Origin: Romanomermis culicivorax
Taxonomy: Eukaryota; Nematoda; Enoplea; Mermithida; Mermithidae
DNA: 64,000 nucleotides
Assembly (NCBI GenBank): GCA_963922205.1
Contig: CAWUHX010000204.1
Span: forward strand, 248,001 to 312,000
Reading direction: 5' to 3'
Shown here piece by piece: positions 44,226 to 55,742 of the stretch; the stretch's first letter is position 1; each line of letters begins with the position of its first letter. The notes under the pieces were generated by a model that saw only the letters and a program-made list of their open reading frames with translations, had not been told where the DNA came from and made no database searches. The position numbers were made by a program, and so were the translations under genes.

Positions 44226-46805
44226 GTTGAAGAGCGAACGACGAAATGAACAATTTATCAATGTGGTTACCGAGCAAGTGTGCAGTTTATTTTTTTTATA
44301 CAAAGTAATTATGAGCAAGCCAAAAACCGCATCAACCTTTTAATGTCAAGCGAAAGTTTATGGCTAGTGATCGACAATCTTTTGAGGAAGCAATCTTCGT
44401 AAACCTAATCTGATCTTCAAGTGACATTACATTTGCCAAAGTACAGATACTACAGATGCTAAGACATATACAATTCAAATGTAACGTCAGAAATATGCTA
44501 TTCTGTTTTTCTCTATTTTTATGCCTGCAAATAATTATATGTAGTCATAAAACTGTAAGGAATTATTTCGGAGTGCGAATCGATTTGAAAAGTACTGGTA
44601 CAGCCAAGTTACCAGCAACGCGGGCTGATGCCTTCACAAATGCAACATCGCACCACTTGGTGAATTCGCATTAAAGGGCCCCCTCTGCTGTCTTTAGCAA
44701 CAGTCCCAATAATTGATAGGGAACGCACGATCATTTGTTGAAGTAGCTAACCAGCTAGTCCAGTATGTCAACCAGTAGAATTGTTGGGCTTTAGGAGTTG
44801 AAAATCGCAGTCAGTGTGGTGAATAATGTGATCAAAAATGATGAAGTGCACTATGTGTATGACATGAATGTGCAGGCACTATGTTACGTGCTGCGCCGCG
44901 TAAACTGCTGACGAAAATATGGGTTATCCATTGGATCAAAATCGTGAATCTAGAAAACGAATGTTTGACCAATCATTGTTTGTAGTGGCTACTCGTTGGA
45001 AGTGATGAGTTAAACTGTGCTATCGAAAAAGCAAATTAACTATACTCCATTCATTTGAAATGATTCATGCAGCGAGGCCGCAGCCAAACTATCTTCAAGA
45101 TTATGGAAGGCTCGTTGACTCTGTTCAATAAATTTTTCCTTCATTATACAGACTCCTTGATGATCACTCTAGTCAACCATTTCAAGAGATCATCTAAAAA
45201 TGAATGGAGTATAATTGCAAAAGTTCTTTTTGGTGCAGCAGATGGACTTTAAAAGTGGTTTTGATGAAAACACAAATTTTTTTGAACTGCCAGAATGAAG
45301 CTTTCCAGTTCAAAAGAAATTGAAAATGATAGAACACTTTTGCTTGATGCTCTAGTATCAGAATACAGGAAAAGATAGAAAACAATAGTATGCGTGAAAC
45401 CAGCATACACTGATCAATATCTGAACTTATGCTAAAATCATCCTATCAATATAAAAGTAGGTATAGCTATAATCATAATGGCAAAGGACATTAGCCTGGA
45501 AGAAGATATATGGAAAGAAATTGAGAATTTGAAGAGGGCCTTACGAAATGCTTATCCTGTACTGAACAAAGCTTAAAGGCCAATTAGAAAAGAAAAAAAG
45601 AGATGGAATACAAAGGTCATTAACTCAAAAAGAATATACAAAAAGTACGATGTTACATTCATGGCAACTAGCAAGGATACAATTAGAACCTTTGTCAGCA
45701 ATGTGACTCAGACTGTCACGATACGCACACGCTACCATCGTGCGTTTCCCTCTGAACCCGTAGACTTGATGTCTCACTCTCAAGTCACGGCCCCGCACCT
45801 GTATACTTATGACGGGCACTACTGCACTCGCTCAGGCGAATGGCGATGCAGGGCTGTGCAATTGGTGGTAGAGCAGAGCTACCACCCGGTGTGACACACC
45901 CTACATAACTAAGGGGAAAGAAAAAAAGTAACGAGCTGTATATCGTATTCCAATGAAACCATGTCAGAAAGTCTTTTTCGGAGAAATAAGAAGAACGTTG
46001 TAAACAAGGACATCGGAACACAGAAATTCCCTGAAGAACCGCAAAGCAGATCGAATTGGAGTAGCTGAATATTCTCAAAAGCGTGGTTGCAGACCAACCT
46101 TCGAAAACATTTATTGAAATCGACAACTCCAATAGAAAAATAGACAACAGAAATGGAATCAAAACAAGGAATTTTATTAACTTTTAAAATCCCGTTTAGG
46201 ATCGAATCGACCCATATCTCTTTTTGTCATTTCTGAATACTTTTGTCTATGAAACTGTTGTGTATTTACTTTAACGACTGCAATCATACCAATAGTTGTG
46301 AAGAGTGCGAGAATTTGGAAGGAGAGCCCCAATATATAAATATTTTCTCACTAGCTACCATTTTCGCCCAGTAAAAAATCATCCGAAATGCAAAAACATG
46401 TTAGTTTTTCAAAAATTCTCAAAAATACATCATGCTAGATTATGCGATGCGATGAAAAGCATTATGGCAAAAAATGGATGCGCTTTCCGACTGCATTAGC
46501 CGAATTCCTTGGTGAAATCTACCTCGGACGCAAAAAATAAAAAAATGGGGAAAAAATTTGCACCGGACGAAAATTTTGATTTTTCCATGCTGACTACAGT
46601 ATACCAAACACAAATCCAACTTTTTTGGATGCGCAAAACCTTGTGAATTGAGTGGAACAATCGACACTGTTTTTTATCGCGAATTGAATGAGATACGTTG
46701 CATTTACTGAATGAAGCTATATATTTTTGCTACCCTGTATATACAAGACGTTAAGGGTTAAGAGTATAGACATTGATCAGATATGGAATGGGAACGTCAT
46801 GACAT
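44226..46805. other. Host DNA, no gene recognised
   Basis: No supported gene. A GC-richer patch at about 45680-45900 carries open frames on both strands (plus 45661-45894 with YTYDGHYCTRSGEWRC) but no known domain; it may be an old repeat. Confidence 0.35.
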
Positions 46806-46972
46806 GTTGTAGTGGTGCGTCTGGCTATTCTTTATGCGGCATGCCCGCACTCACCACCACCACTACAACCACAATTTCCGAACCATCCACGTGGCTCAGT
46901 TAGCACAGTTGGTAGCGCGTCTGTCATGAATTCAGAAGGTTGAGGGTTCGAGCTCCTTACTGAGCGTTATTT

Positions 46973-47794
46973 TGTAACGTACATGCTAGCGCAGTACTGT
47001 AAATATATAGTGTACACAATGTGGTATTTATTTATTAAATATAATTTCATTTATTAATCTATCCTCTCAAGGGTGTCTGGAATTCACACCCAAACATTCG
47101 TATAAATTTATGTGAAGCACTTTGCTTTGATCATCCCACACCCCATTGACCCAATTAAAGACGGACATAATTATTTGCTCATTGGCACCTGGCCCTTGTA
47201 ATGCACATGAGAATAAACGTTCCATAAGTACAATAATTCCCACCAGACGCGTAAACACACCTGCCCATGTAGAAAGTACAGAAATCCCGACCCAGACAGA
47301 AGATTTAGGAGGAATGCATGGAAAACCGAAAAACACATGAAAAACTAAAAAACATAGAGGCGGCAAAGCATACTGTAGATTAAAAGCATGTAAGTGTGGA
47401 AATTAAGAGTAAATTAAAGCAAGAGGCGTGGCTAAAGAAGCATACAGTAGGCAGAAACAGGTAAGCGAAGCAGCGATTGGTTAGGCGAGCCGACAGAAGC
47501 AAACCTCCCACGACACGTGGGCGTGGATGAAAGAATCGGTATAAAAGACAGAGAAACCCGGAAATGGGAGATTTGATTGAGATTTTTGATTGATACTGTG
47601 AAAGCATTTATGTGGGACGTGTTGTGAGGCATTTTGTATTTTATTGTGCATCAACCCAAAGAATCATCGGCGAATTGTTTATTGTGTATTATTGCTGTTT
47701 CTATTATTCATTTATCGTCGGTTATTGTGTGCCGTCCCCCTGGACCGATTAGAATTAAAGCAAGTAAACGTAGAATAGAAATCTGGTTGTTACA
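46973..47794 (+). repeat. Element 3 5' LTR
   Basis: 822 bp, TGTAACGTACATG...GGTTGTTACA, TATAAAAG at 47540-47547. The PBS TGGTGACCGTACC follows at 47801. Confidence 0.9.
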
Positions 47795-47943
47795 TATTTT
47801 TGGTGACCGTACCCCTCCGTTAACCGTTGGAACTCCCTGCCCCACTAGGTGCATCCTTTATCTGGGCATCCCTAAGCAGTAATTGCACACGATAATAATC
47901 GTCTCCTACAGTAGGACAGCTATTCTTAAAACACAAACTGAAA

Positions 47944-49159
47944 ATGACCCACCATACCCGAGACCACTTAGGAGAAATTGTAAGAGAGCAAATCAACGAA
48001 CTTTTTGCAGAACATTTTCGAACTTTACACACATAATTGAGCAAAAAGACTATGAATCTCACCCTGATAGACAATTTAAGAACAGCCAACATCCGTAACA
48101 ATATGGCGAACAATTTTTATGCAAAACCTACAGTATTCACAGGGGGAAACCCAACATTTTGGCGAATGGAGCAAACGACTAGAGCAGTTCATGATACTAC
48201 AAGGCATGAAAGATACTGACGAGCAACTCAAATTAGCATGTTTTGAAATTCATTTGGATGGCGCAGCATTAGCAAAATTCAAAAGTTTTGAAAATTCTGA
48301 AAACCCACCCCAAACCTATGAACAGTATAAAACTGCATTACAAGCATGTTTCCCCGACCACAGAGACACCGATCTACACCAACATTTTTTGCGCCAATGG
48401 AAACAAAAAAGATCAGAAACTGTAATTGAATTTTTGTTTGACCTCGAGCATCAAGCAACCCTTGCTTACCCCAGTTTCAATTCAGACGCTCCTGAGATGA
48501 TAATCAAACCCCTTTTCATGGAAGGCATGCAGACCGAAATTAGAGAGGCACTGAAATACAAATGATTCACCTCCCTAACAGACATGTCTGACGAGGCAGC
48601 TTATGTTGAACAACAAATTTCCAGAAACAGATTGAAATCTAGCCCCATACCCCTCATATCCCCTGAATCGGAACCCATTCTTTCATTGGGCAATGACACT
48701 GAACAGCAGGGAATATTACATAAGTTGGAACAACAAGTCACAGAGTTGCAATTGCAAATAATGCGAAATTCCTAAACCCAACCCCAGCATGATAACAGTA
48801 ATTTGAGACAGATCACATGTTTTCAATGCAATCAAGTCGGGCATTTACCCAGAAATTGTAATTCGCCAGGTACTAAAAAGTCATGCAAAATTTGCTTTAG
48901 GAGTAATCACATGACTCGAGACTGTAAGAGCAAATGCATTCACTGTTCTCAGACCAGTCACAGATCCAGCCATTGCATATCCAAAAGCTACTCAAATGTA
49001 GAGTGTTTTCTTTGTAAGCAGAAAGGTCACACGAGTAGATATTGCCCCAACCAAATGACCCCTAACGTCCAAAATTGCATTGAAGAGAGACTACCCCCAC
49101 CAAAAATGAACATTGATGTCCCAGCCCTGTACTCCACATTGCCCACTGTCCAGCATTGA
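47944..49159 (+). pseudogene. gag: Gag capsid and nucleocapsid, element 3 (broken)
   Basis: ATG at 47944. The N-terminus is interrupted by TAA near 48034 and a 1-nt frame change near 48147 relative to element 2. The capsid is then readable (FGEWSKRLEQFMILQGMK, LACFEIHLDGAALAKF) with stops at 48563 (TGA for Gly), 48773 (TAA) and 49157. Four CCHC knuckles (CFQCNQVGHLPRNC, CKICFRSNHMTRDC, CIHCSQTSHRSSHC, CFLCKQKGHTSRYC) lie at about 48818-49045. Not translatable as one protein. Confidence 0.85.
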
Positions 49160-49426
49160 CCTCAACATGCTTTAAATACTGTTCTGCTTACCAGTCATAA
49201 GCAGTTTGACCCCCAGTACGTCCTTGACATACCCCTTCCTGATAGGGGCAGCACTCCAAAAATTGCATCACCAAGAAGCAGTGACATGTTGAAATCAAAA
49301 TTCCCCCAGCCAGAAAACAATAAAATTGCACAGAAACATAAACTGCCTGGAACCAGTGAGACGTCCAAATCTGAATCAGCATACAAAAAGGAACGCCCAA
49401 TGTTTTCACCATTGCAGGGTTCCCCC

Positions 49427-49828
49427 ACAGACCCCAACACATTCCCCACGTGAAAAACTTCTCTTCCTACCCCCAAAGCACGGAAAAATCGTAAAATTCA
49501 TTCTGCAGCTAGCATTTTCCAGAGTAAAAGTAGTGGTATCTGCAGTTCTAGCTCAATCAACGTCAGCAAGCCCCAAATCCCCCATCCTGATACATGCACC
49601 GACCCTGTTTCTTGTCCCCTCCCAGCGACAGACCCCAACACATTCCCCAGGCGAAAAACTTCTCTTCCTACCACCAAAGCACGAAAAAATCGTAAAATTC
49701 ATTTTGCAGCTAGCATTTTCCAGAGTAAAAGTAGTGGTATCTGCAGTTCTAGCTCAAACGACGTCAGCAAGCCCCAAATCCTCCATCCTGATACATGCAT
49801 CGCCCCTGTTTCTTGTCCCCTCCCAGCA
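49427..49828 (+). repeat. 201-bp tandem duplication in element 3
   Basis: Two copies (49427-49627 and 49628-49828) of a unit starting ACAGACCCCAACACATTCCC and ending CTTGTCCCCTCCCAGC, differing at few positions. 201 is a multiple of three, so the frame is kept. Confidence 0.85.
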
Positions 49829-49879
49829 AAAAATTCAACCGCCCAATCTCATTTTCCCACCCAAAACAAACAGAAACGT

Positions 49880-50290
49880 CTTCATACATTCACATGGGTG
49901 AAAGACAAAATAGATTTGACCAAGAGTGACCAGAAGGAAACGGAAAAAGCTGAGTTAATCAATTTCTTATCAAAATATCAGCCCCTTCACACTGAATCAA
50001 AAAGGCATGCGAGTCACAGGCTACTTGTCTCCCACAGCATTGGTACAAGTAATTATAAACACAGACACAGACCCCTTTTTCGAAAACCACCAAAAGCAAA
50101 ACAAAGAATCAAGAAAAAAGATGAGCAACTTGACAAAACTGATGTTATCAGTCAAAGCACTTCCAATTCATGTAAAACTGGCGGGTCAATCACTCAGACA
50201 AAATCCCCTATTCCCCCTATTCCTCCAAGTCTTCGACCCCACAGCCCTCTTTCCCTCGACCCCCTTGAACGAGGATGTTCAACTTCGGAA
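49880..50290 (+). pseudogene. pol: Pol remnant (pre-RT region only), element 3
   Basis: HTFTWVKDKIDLTKSD, LSKYQPLHTESK, VSHSIGT and DVISQSTSNSC match the region of element 2 before and at the start of RT (38071-38370), then the sequence skips to SLDPLERGCSTSEGGK, the 3' end preceding the LTR. All catalytic domains are deleted. Confidence 0.8.
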
Positions 50291-50299
50291 GGAGGGAAA

Positions 50300-51134
50300 T
50301 GTAACGTACATGCTAGGGCAGTACTATAAATATATAGTGTACACAATGTGATATTCATTTATTAAATATAATTTCATTTATTAATCTATCGTCTCAAGGG
50401 TGTCTGGAATTCACACCCAAACATTCGTATAAATTTATGTGAAGCACTTTGTTTTGATCATCCCACACCCCATTGACCCAATTAAAGACGGACATAATTA
50501 TTTGCACATTGGCACCTGGCCCTCGTAATGCACATGAGAATATACATTCCATAAGAATATACATGAGAATATACATATCCCCCAGACGTGTAAACACACC
50601 TGCCCATGTAGAAAGTACAGAAATCCCGACCCAGACAGAAGATTTAGGAGGAATGCATGGAAAACCGAAAAACACATGAAAAACTAAAAAACATAGAGGC
50701 GGCAAAGCATACTGTAGATTAAAAGCATGTAAGCGTGGAAATTAAGAGTAAATTAAAGCAAGAAGCGTGGCTAAAGAAGCATACAGTAGGCGGAAACAGG
50801 TAAGCGAAGCAGCGATTGGTTAGGTGAGCGGACAGAAGCGTACCTCCCACGACGCGAGGGCGTGGATGAAAGAATCGGTATAAAAGACAGAGAAACCCGG
50901 AAAAAGGGAGATTTGATTGAGATTTTTGATTGATACTGTGAAAGCATTTATGCGGGACGTGCCGTGAGGCATTTTGTATTTTATTGTGCATGGACGCAAG
51001 GAATCGTCGGCAAATTGTTTATTGTGTATTATTTCTGTTTTTATTATTCATTTATCGTTGGTTATTGTGTGCCATCCCCCTGGACTGATTAGAATTAAAG
51101 CAAGTAAACGTAGAATAGAAATCTGGTCGTTACA
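50300..51134 (+). repeat. Element 3 3' LTR
   Basis: 835 bp, preceded by TCGGAAGGAGGGAAA. Compared with the 5' LTR it has scattered substitutions and a local expansion of ACATGAGAATATACAT units near 50535-50575. TATAAAAG at 50879-50886. Confidence 0.9.
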
Positions 51135-51220
51135 TATTTTTCTGGCGCGCCGGCCACGTGGATTTGGGCATACGACATTGGTAACCATCCAGGGCCCTTC
51201 CTCCTCGAAGGGGGGAGGGG

Positions 51221-51420
51221 TGTTGTAGTGGTGCATCTGGCTATTCATTACGCTGCATGTCCCGCACTCACCACCACCACTACAACCAAATTTCCGAACC
51301 ATTCACCTGGCTCAGCACAGTTGGTAGTGCGTCTGCCGTGTATGCAGAAGGTCGAGGGTTTGAGCCCCTCACCAAGCGTTATTTTTCTGACGCGCCGGCC
51401 ACGTGGATTTGGGCATACGA
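51221..51420 (+). mobile_element. tRNA-derived SINE-like repeat, copy C
   Basis: Uninterrupted ~200-bp copy: TGTTGTAGTGGTGCATCTGG, CCACCACCACTACAACCA, CTCAGCACAGTTGGTAGTGC (A box), GAGGGTTTGAGCCCC (B box), TTATTTTTCTGACGCGCC and TTTGGGCATACGA. A gap in the A box relative to copy B suggests decay. Confidence 0.7.
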
Positions 51421-53057
51421 AACACACATACACTATATAGGGAAATCAATCCCCAATCTGCCAGTAAGACTGAGACCAACCCGAGATGGCCTAATCGGTT
51501 GCAGTATTGCCTCAAACCAAAGGGTTAAGATAATCGTCCGGCGGAGCTGTTGCTACGACTCCAGCCTCCAGTAGACCTAGGCCACTATTTTTCTGCCCGA
51601 GACTTTTAGGTCAGGAATGATAATTTGGTTTTTTCTTCCGAAAAATGTCTCTTGAAACGTGAAATTCAGCGGGAAACTAATATTTTTATTTGCTTGGCCA
51701 GCAAGAATGACAAAATGGTTTTTATGACCATATTCCAATGAACTATGTCATCTTTTATGACACATCCTTAGCATGCTAGATAGAAATTCTCGCCTCTGAA
51801 AAAAAATTCGCTTGAATAAAACGACTTACGATAAAGTACTCGTCTCGAACTAAGCTGAAATAGCATTGGTGGAGTGATACCATACTATAGCGCATTCACT
51901 TCGAATCAGCAAGCACAAAAAATTATATTTAATTTGACGCACAGTTTTTATCGAGTGTAAAAAGTTATACTGTACAAAAAGCATAAATTTATTCATGGCA
52001 ACAGAATGACCAAAATCAACATGACAATATAGTGCCCATTTTCAGTTTGGATAGAAATGTATCGACACCAAAATACATTTGACCAAGTTATTAAATAAAT
52101 CTTTTAGGCCGTCTATTCGTCGCTGGTGGACGAAGAAGTATTTTTAATTCGTTGCGTTCTTTCTGCATTGAACTTACTCTCATCGATTTGCTACTAAAAA
52201 GTTATTCCTAAACAGGCATTTCAGTCTTACCCCAGCAATTTGTGCTAGGACCTACTCAAAAATAATAAGGCGGTAGATTCAAATTTTGACTTACTCGTAC
52301 TTGCGAAATCAAAGGGCCCTGGATAGCCCGTATGGTGGCCTAGAAAGCGTCCAGTTTAAATGCCACTTATCTTTAGGTAATAATGTCATTCATTGTTTGT
52401 CTGCTCTCAAAAGTATTTTTGTCAAGTCTTAATTATAAATGCACGTGCAGGGGTTTGTAAGAATTGAGCCTAGCGGATTTTGACTGATCCTGACCTTTTC
52501 TTGCTTACCCAAGAAAAGTCGACTCCCCAGTAATGATCAAAAATAAACCAAAATGAGCAAGGGAGAAGAGAAGGTCGTCGTAAGAACGAAAATGATGATG
52601 TAGTTCACAGATTTTTCTAAATAAAGCACACTTGACTCAACAAAAGTAGCATTAAAATTTTATTGCAGACCAAGCATATAGTTTCACATATTTGACTAAT
52701 AGAGATTGAAGAATACGAATACGAAGACCTTTCCTTTCGTTATCAAGGAAAGATTAAAAAATTTATCCCAGCAGAGTATCTGTATTGGGCATGCATGTAT
52801 GGTTGTGATCCCACATGCATTCTCTAATTGACGCTTTTACTGCCCGAACTTTCTTTTCAAATTGGAATGAGTGCATTTAACCAAATGTTTCAGTCAGGTG
52901 AGAGGACAAGAATATGTATATGTCGCTCGATTGCAAGTATATACTAACTGCGGATAATTTCTAAGTGTCGTCTTGTTTTGGTCAAAAAAGACGTTGAGCT
53001 AGTAGCAATTTTTTACCCAATTCATTATCATAATTGCGCATTATTAATATTTAATTC
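51421..53057. other. Host DNA, no gene recognised
   Basis: A GC-richer piece at about 51465-51590 may be another short repeat. Otherwise AT-rich sequence without supported exons. Confidence 0.4.
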
Positions 53058-54217
53058 GGGTAGGGCTAAGATCCGCAGCCTACTGCATATCCGCAGCCTA
53101 CTGTATATTAGCAGCCTACTGCACATTAGCAGCCTTAGTCAGATCCGCAGCCAAAGAATATTTTGTTTCATTTTTTTGCCATCCGTGAAAAACATACTTG
53201 TATACGTTCGATGAAAATAGTCCAATAATACTGATGTTTGAAAAATAGGCACATTACGGTACAGACAATGGAGCGTCTGACCGTTTTAATCTTTTGTAAC
53301 ACACATGATAAAGTTAATTAGTGACCCATAATAAATCTATATCATTCTGGAACAACAGAAAATGTAATAAACACATCAAAGCGAGCACACACATACACAA
53401 CATACACACACACATATGCTTCTGTATTACAAAAAATACCAGAGCAAATTCCACTTTTCTTATTTGCCAAATTCGCCTCTTATTGCGTACAAAAAGGGAC
53501 TTTGGTGAAGCAAACGCTGTTTCGAATTCAAAATTTAAAAAATCGGTGATTCAATATGAATCCTGCATCAACGAACAACGAGTTTACGAATTTTGAAAAA
53601 AATCTTCCAAAGTTCTTCGGAGTGCCCAAATTAACAAGTAGTGGATTTGTGTCGAATGCGAGAAACTAAAAGACGCCGAAAATCCACAAGAACGTTGCTG
53701 CCCAATTATCATTTGCAATAATCGAATTGTTAAGGACCCCGATATCAGTCATCATACATTTTGTACTGGTAAGAATGCTAACAGAGCCTAACAGTGAAAA
53801 TGAAAGAATTTTTTGCCAGTCAACTGTATATCAGTATAGGACATAGAATAGAAAAAATCTCACTTTCTCGAACATTGTAATTTAGAAACATTTTATGGTA
53901 AAAGAGTAAAAACAGTGCAGTGATGATAACAGTACAGTGATATAAAAGAGTAAAAATAGTTTTTTTGCGTTTTATGTGTCATTTGGTTGGTAAGAAATCG
54001 TGTATAGTCTTTCAGGATCCAAACAATGGTTAATGTTTTTGTTTTAAAAGTAAATTTCGACCCGTACCGCATGCGTTTATGTTCCTGCAATGAAACATAT
54101 ATGAACGCATACTATATTTTTTGGCTGCGGATCTGACTAAGGCTGCTAATGTGCAGTAGGCTGCTGATGTGCAGTAGGCTGCTGATGTGCAGTAGGCTGC
54201 GGATCTACATCCCAATC
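53058..54217. mobile_element. Inverted-repeat DNA element (MULE-like) with tandem-repeat ends
   Basis: Long inverted ends (about 53069-53160 and 54115-54205), each built of 3-4 units of GCAGCCTACTGCACATCA followed by GCAGCCTTAGTCAGATCCGC. The nine bases ATTTAATTC at 53049-53057 reappear at 54218-54226, a perfect 9-bp direct repeat as made by Mutator-like elements. The interior holds a decayed zinc-finger frame (53430-53770). Length 1160 bp, so non-autonomous. Confidence 0.65.
53430..53770 (+). pseudogene. Decayed FLYWCH-like zinc finger frame
   Basis: In one frame: KKSVIQYESCINEQRVYEF, stop at 53594, about 14 further residues, stop TAG at 53639 where a Tyr would be expected, then WICVECEKLKDAE, about 10 residues on CCPIIICNNRIV, and HHTFC before an ACTG|GTAAGA donor. 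The W-C-X2-C...H-H pattern resembles FLYWCH fingers, which accompany MULE transposases in animals. No transposase domain follows. Confidence 0.4.
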
Positions 54218-55445
54218 ATTTAATTCTGCCAAATTTTCCAGGAAAATTTTGATCAATAAACCTACCCATTCCCTCTATCACGTGCTATATCGTCACAATA
54301 AACTCTGACCAATCAGCAGTTCCAGAATTTTGATTAGCTCCTGATCCGTTAGACACTTTTCACACATTATAAGGAAAATTCCTCTTTAAATTTATCAGTT
54401 AAGTGTTTATACCACAACAAATTAATCTGAAAAAATCAAAAATTAAATTTTTTTTGGCATTCTGCTGCTAATATTTATTGTATAATTTTATTTATTATAA
54501 ACAGCCAAGAATATGACCTCCGTTTGGTCACAACGTACAGCTCTAAAAGCTTCCAAACGTTATCACTTATAGAATACTCGAAATTTTCACGCATTTTCCC
54601 AGGCTTCGTGGAGGTCAAAAATGTGATCATATTGAATATTTTCTGCACGACCTGCATGGGGGATTGGTGATGAGAAGATGCCGCCCCCCTCAAAACCCGA
54701 TTTCTTAAAAAAATATCAGTTGAGTACTTGATTTGTACTGTTTTGATGCCAATTCGAGGTTTAGGGAAAACCTTGTATCAAGAAAAGGGTTAATTTTTCA
54801 TGCAACTCAAACATGCATATGGACAACCAGTTGAATATGTATCCAAAATTTAACAGAAATCATAAAAATCATAAATCACTGAAAATGTCGTTCTTTGGTA
54901 CTTCGTTCAAAAATTTTTTGTTTTTTTAGTTAAACTTCCCGACATGTTGTAGGAAAAGCAGTAGTAGTTGAGCTGCATTTCAACGAACATAGTATAACAT
55001 ATGTTGAGCGTCAACTTAATCTGTAGCTCAGCTGTACGATAAAACCAGTCCCAGATTGACTCGAATTCCGCCTTAGGTCATGTACCCATTGATCGAAATC
55101 CTGTCTGTTGTTCATAACGCTTGCCAAATAGAAATGGTCAAAACAATAATGTCCTTTGAATGAGTTACATTAAGTATTCAATCAAGTGATTTTTCACAGA
55201 AAATCAATGGAACAGAGACATGGCTTGAAACGCATGTTTTCAGCTTACACGCTTCTTTTCCGATTTATGATTTAAAATAATTCTAAATAAAGAATAGATA
55301 AATAAAGAATCCGTCTTCCTCCCACTTCTATTTTCCATGGAATGATGTTCAAACACTGTCAACTGAACTTTTCTATATTTGACAATAGATTTCCAAAGTT
55401 AAAAAAAACGAACCGAAATTAATTTTTCAATATGGCTAGCTCCTC
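54218..55445. other. Host DNA with a MITE fragment
   Basis: No gene supported. A degraded piece of the AGCTGAGCTGCAG foldback family lies at 54951-55047. Confidence 0.4.
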
Positions 55446-55742
55446 TCATTCGTCCGGCCAGACCGGACCGGCTCCAACTGGCATCGGCCCAGGTACCACG
55501 GGCATCGGGCCAGGTCCCACGGGTACCGGACCCACCCACGGTTGACCAACACCGATGGGAACAACTGGCGGTAGTCCGCCGAAATAAGGCGGCGGGTAAA
55601 AGGGCCCAGGGCCGAAAAAACGTGAATTCCAAAAAGGATCGCCCCAGCCATTGCGCCAGCCGCTGTGGAAATGACCGCCATGGTGATGAAAACCGCCGTG
55701 GTGGCCGGAACCGCCCTGGTGTCGACGAGCACGGGATTGAGA
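55446..55742 (-). CDS. Terminal exon of a Gly/His/Pro-rich, probably secreted protein
   Basis: Minus strand, acceptor TTTTCCTCCACAG, then SQSRARRHQGGSGHHGGF, a His/Gly-rich part, WRNGWGDPFWN, FFGPGPFYPPPYFGG and a PVGPGPMPVVPGPMPV repeat, ending VWPDE and TGA. 98 residues, phase 0. The exon at 56820-56912 supplies a signal peptide with a phase-0 donor, giving a two-exon protein of ~129 residues. Low-complexity secreted proteins like this occur in cuticle or glue-type products, but no family is recognised. Confidence 0.55.
   Translation of the reverse strand, partial: SQSRARRHQGGSGHHGGFHHHGGHFHSGWRNGWGDPFWNSRFFGPGPFYPPPYFGGLPPVVPIGVGQPWVGPVPVGPGPMPVVPGPMPVGAGPVWPDE

Larger units (their letters stand above)
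46973..51134 (+). mobile_element. Element 3: internally deleted, non-autonomous LTR element
   Basis: LTRs at 46973-47794 and 50300-51134 (TGTAAC...GTTACA) are flanked by perfect TATTT duplications (46968-46972 and 51135-51139). The interior keeps gag and a short stretch before RT, then jumps to the 3' end. Env, protease, most of RT, RNase H and integrase are absent. Sequence and zinc knuckles make it a close relative of element 2. Confidence 0.92.
46806..51181 (+). mobile_element. tRNA-derived SINE-like repeat, copy B (split by element 3)
   Basis: Left part 46806-46972: TGTTGTAGTGGTGCGTCTGG, the CCACCACCACTACAACCAC block, A-box TAGCACAGTTGG and B-box GGGTTCGAGCTCC, up to GAGCGTTATTT. The right part resumes after element 3 at 51135 with TATTTTTCTGGCGCGCCGG and TTTGGGCATACGA. 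Copy C shows the uninterrupted junction (AAGCGTTATTTTTCTGACGC). Confidence 0.75.

Noticed and set aside
45661..46162. GC-richer patch with ORFs on both strands
   Set aside because: No domain, no splice context and conflicting frames; kept only as a possible old repeat.
49326..49901. 191-aa ORF in element 3 with hydrophobic repeats
   Set aside because: It is out of frame with gag and pol remnants and its repeat comes from the 201-bp DNA duplication.
53069..54205. CRISPR-like spaced repeats (GCAGCCTACTGCACATCA)
   Set aside because: Units are directly adjacent, lie in two inverted arrays at the ends of a transposon, and the genome is eukaryotic.
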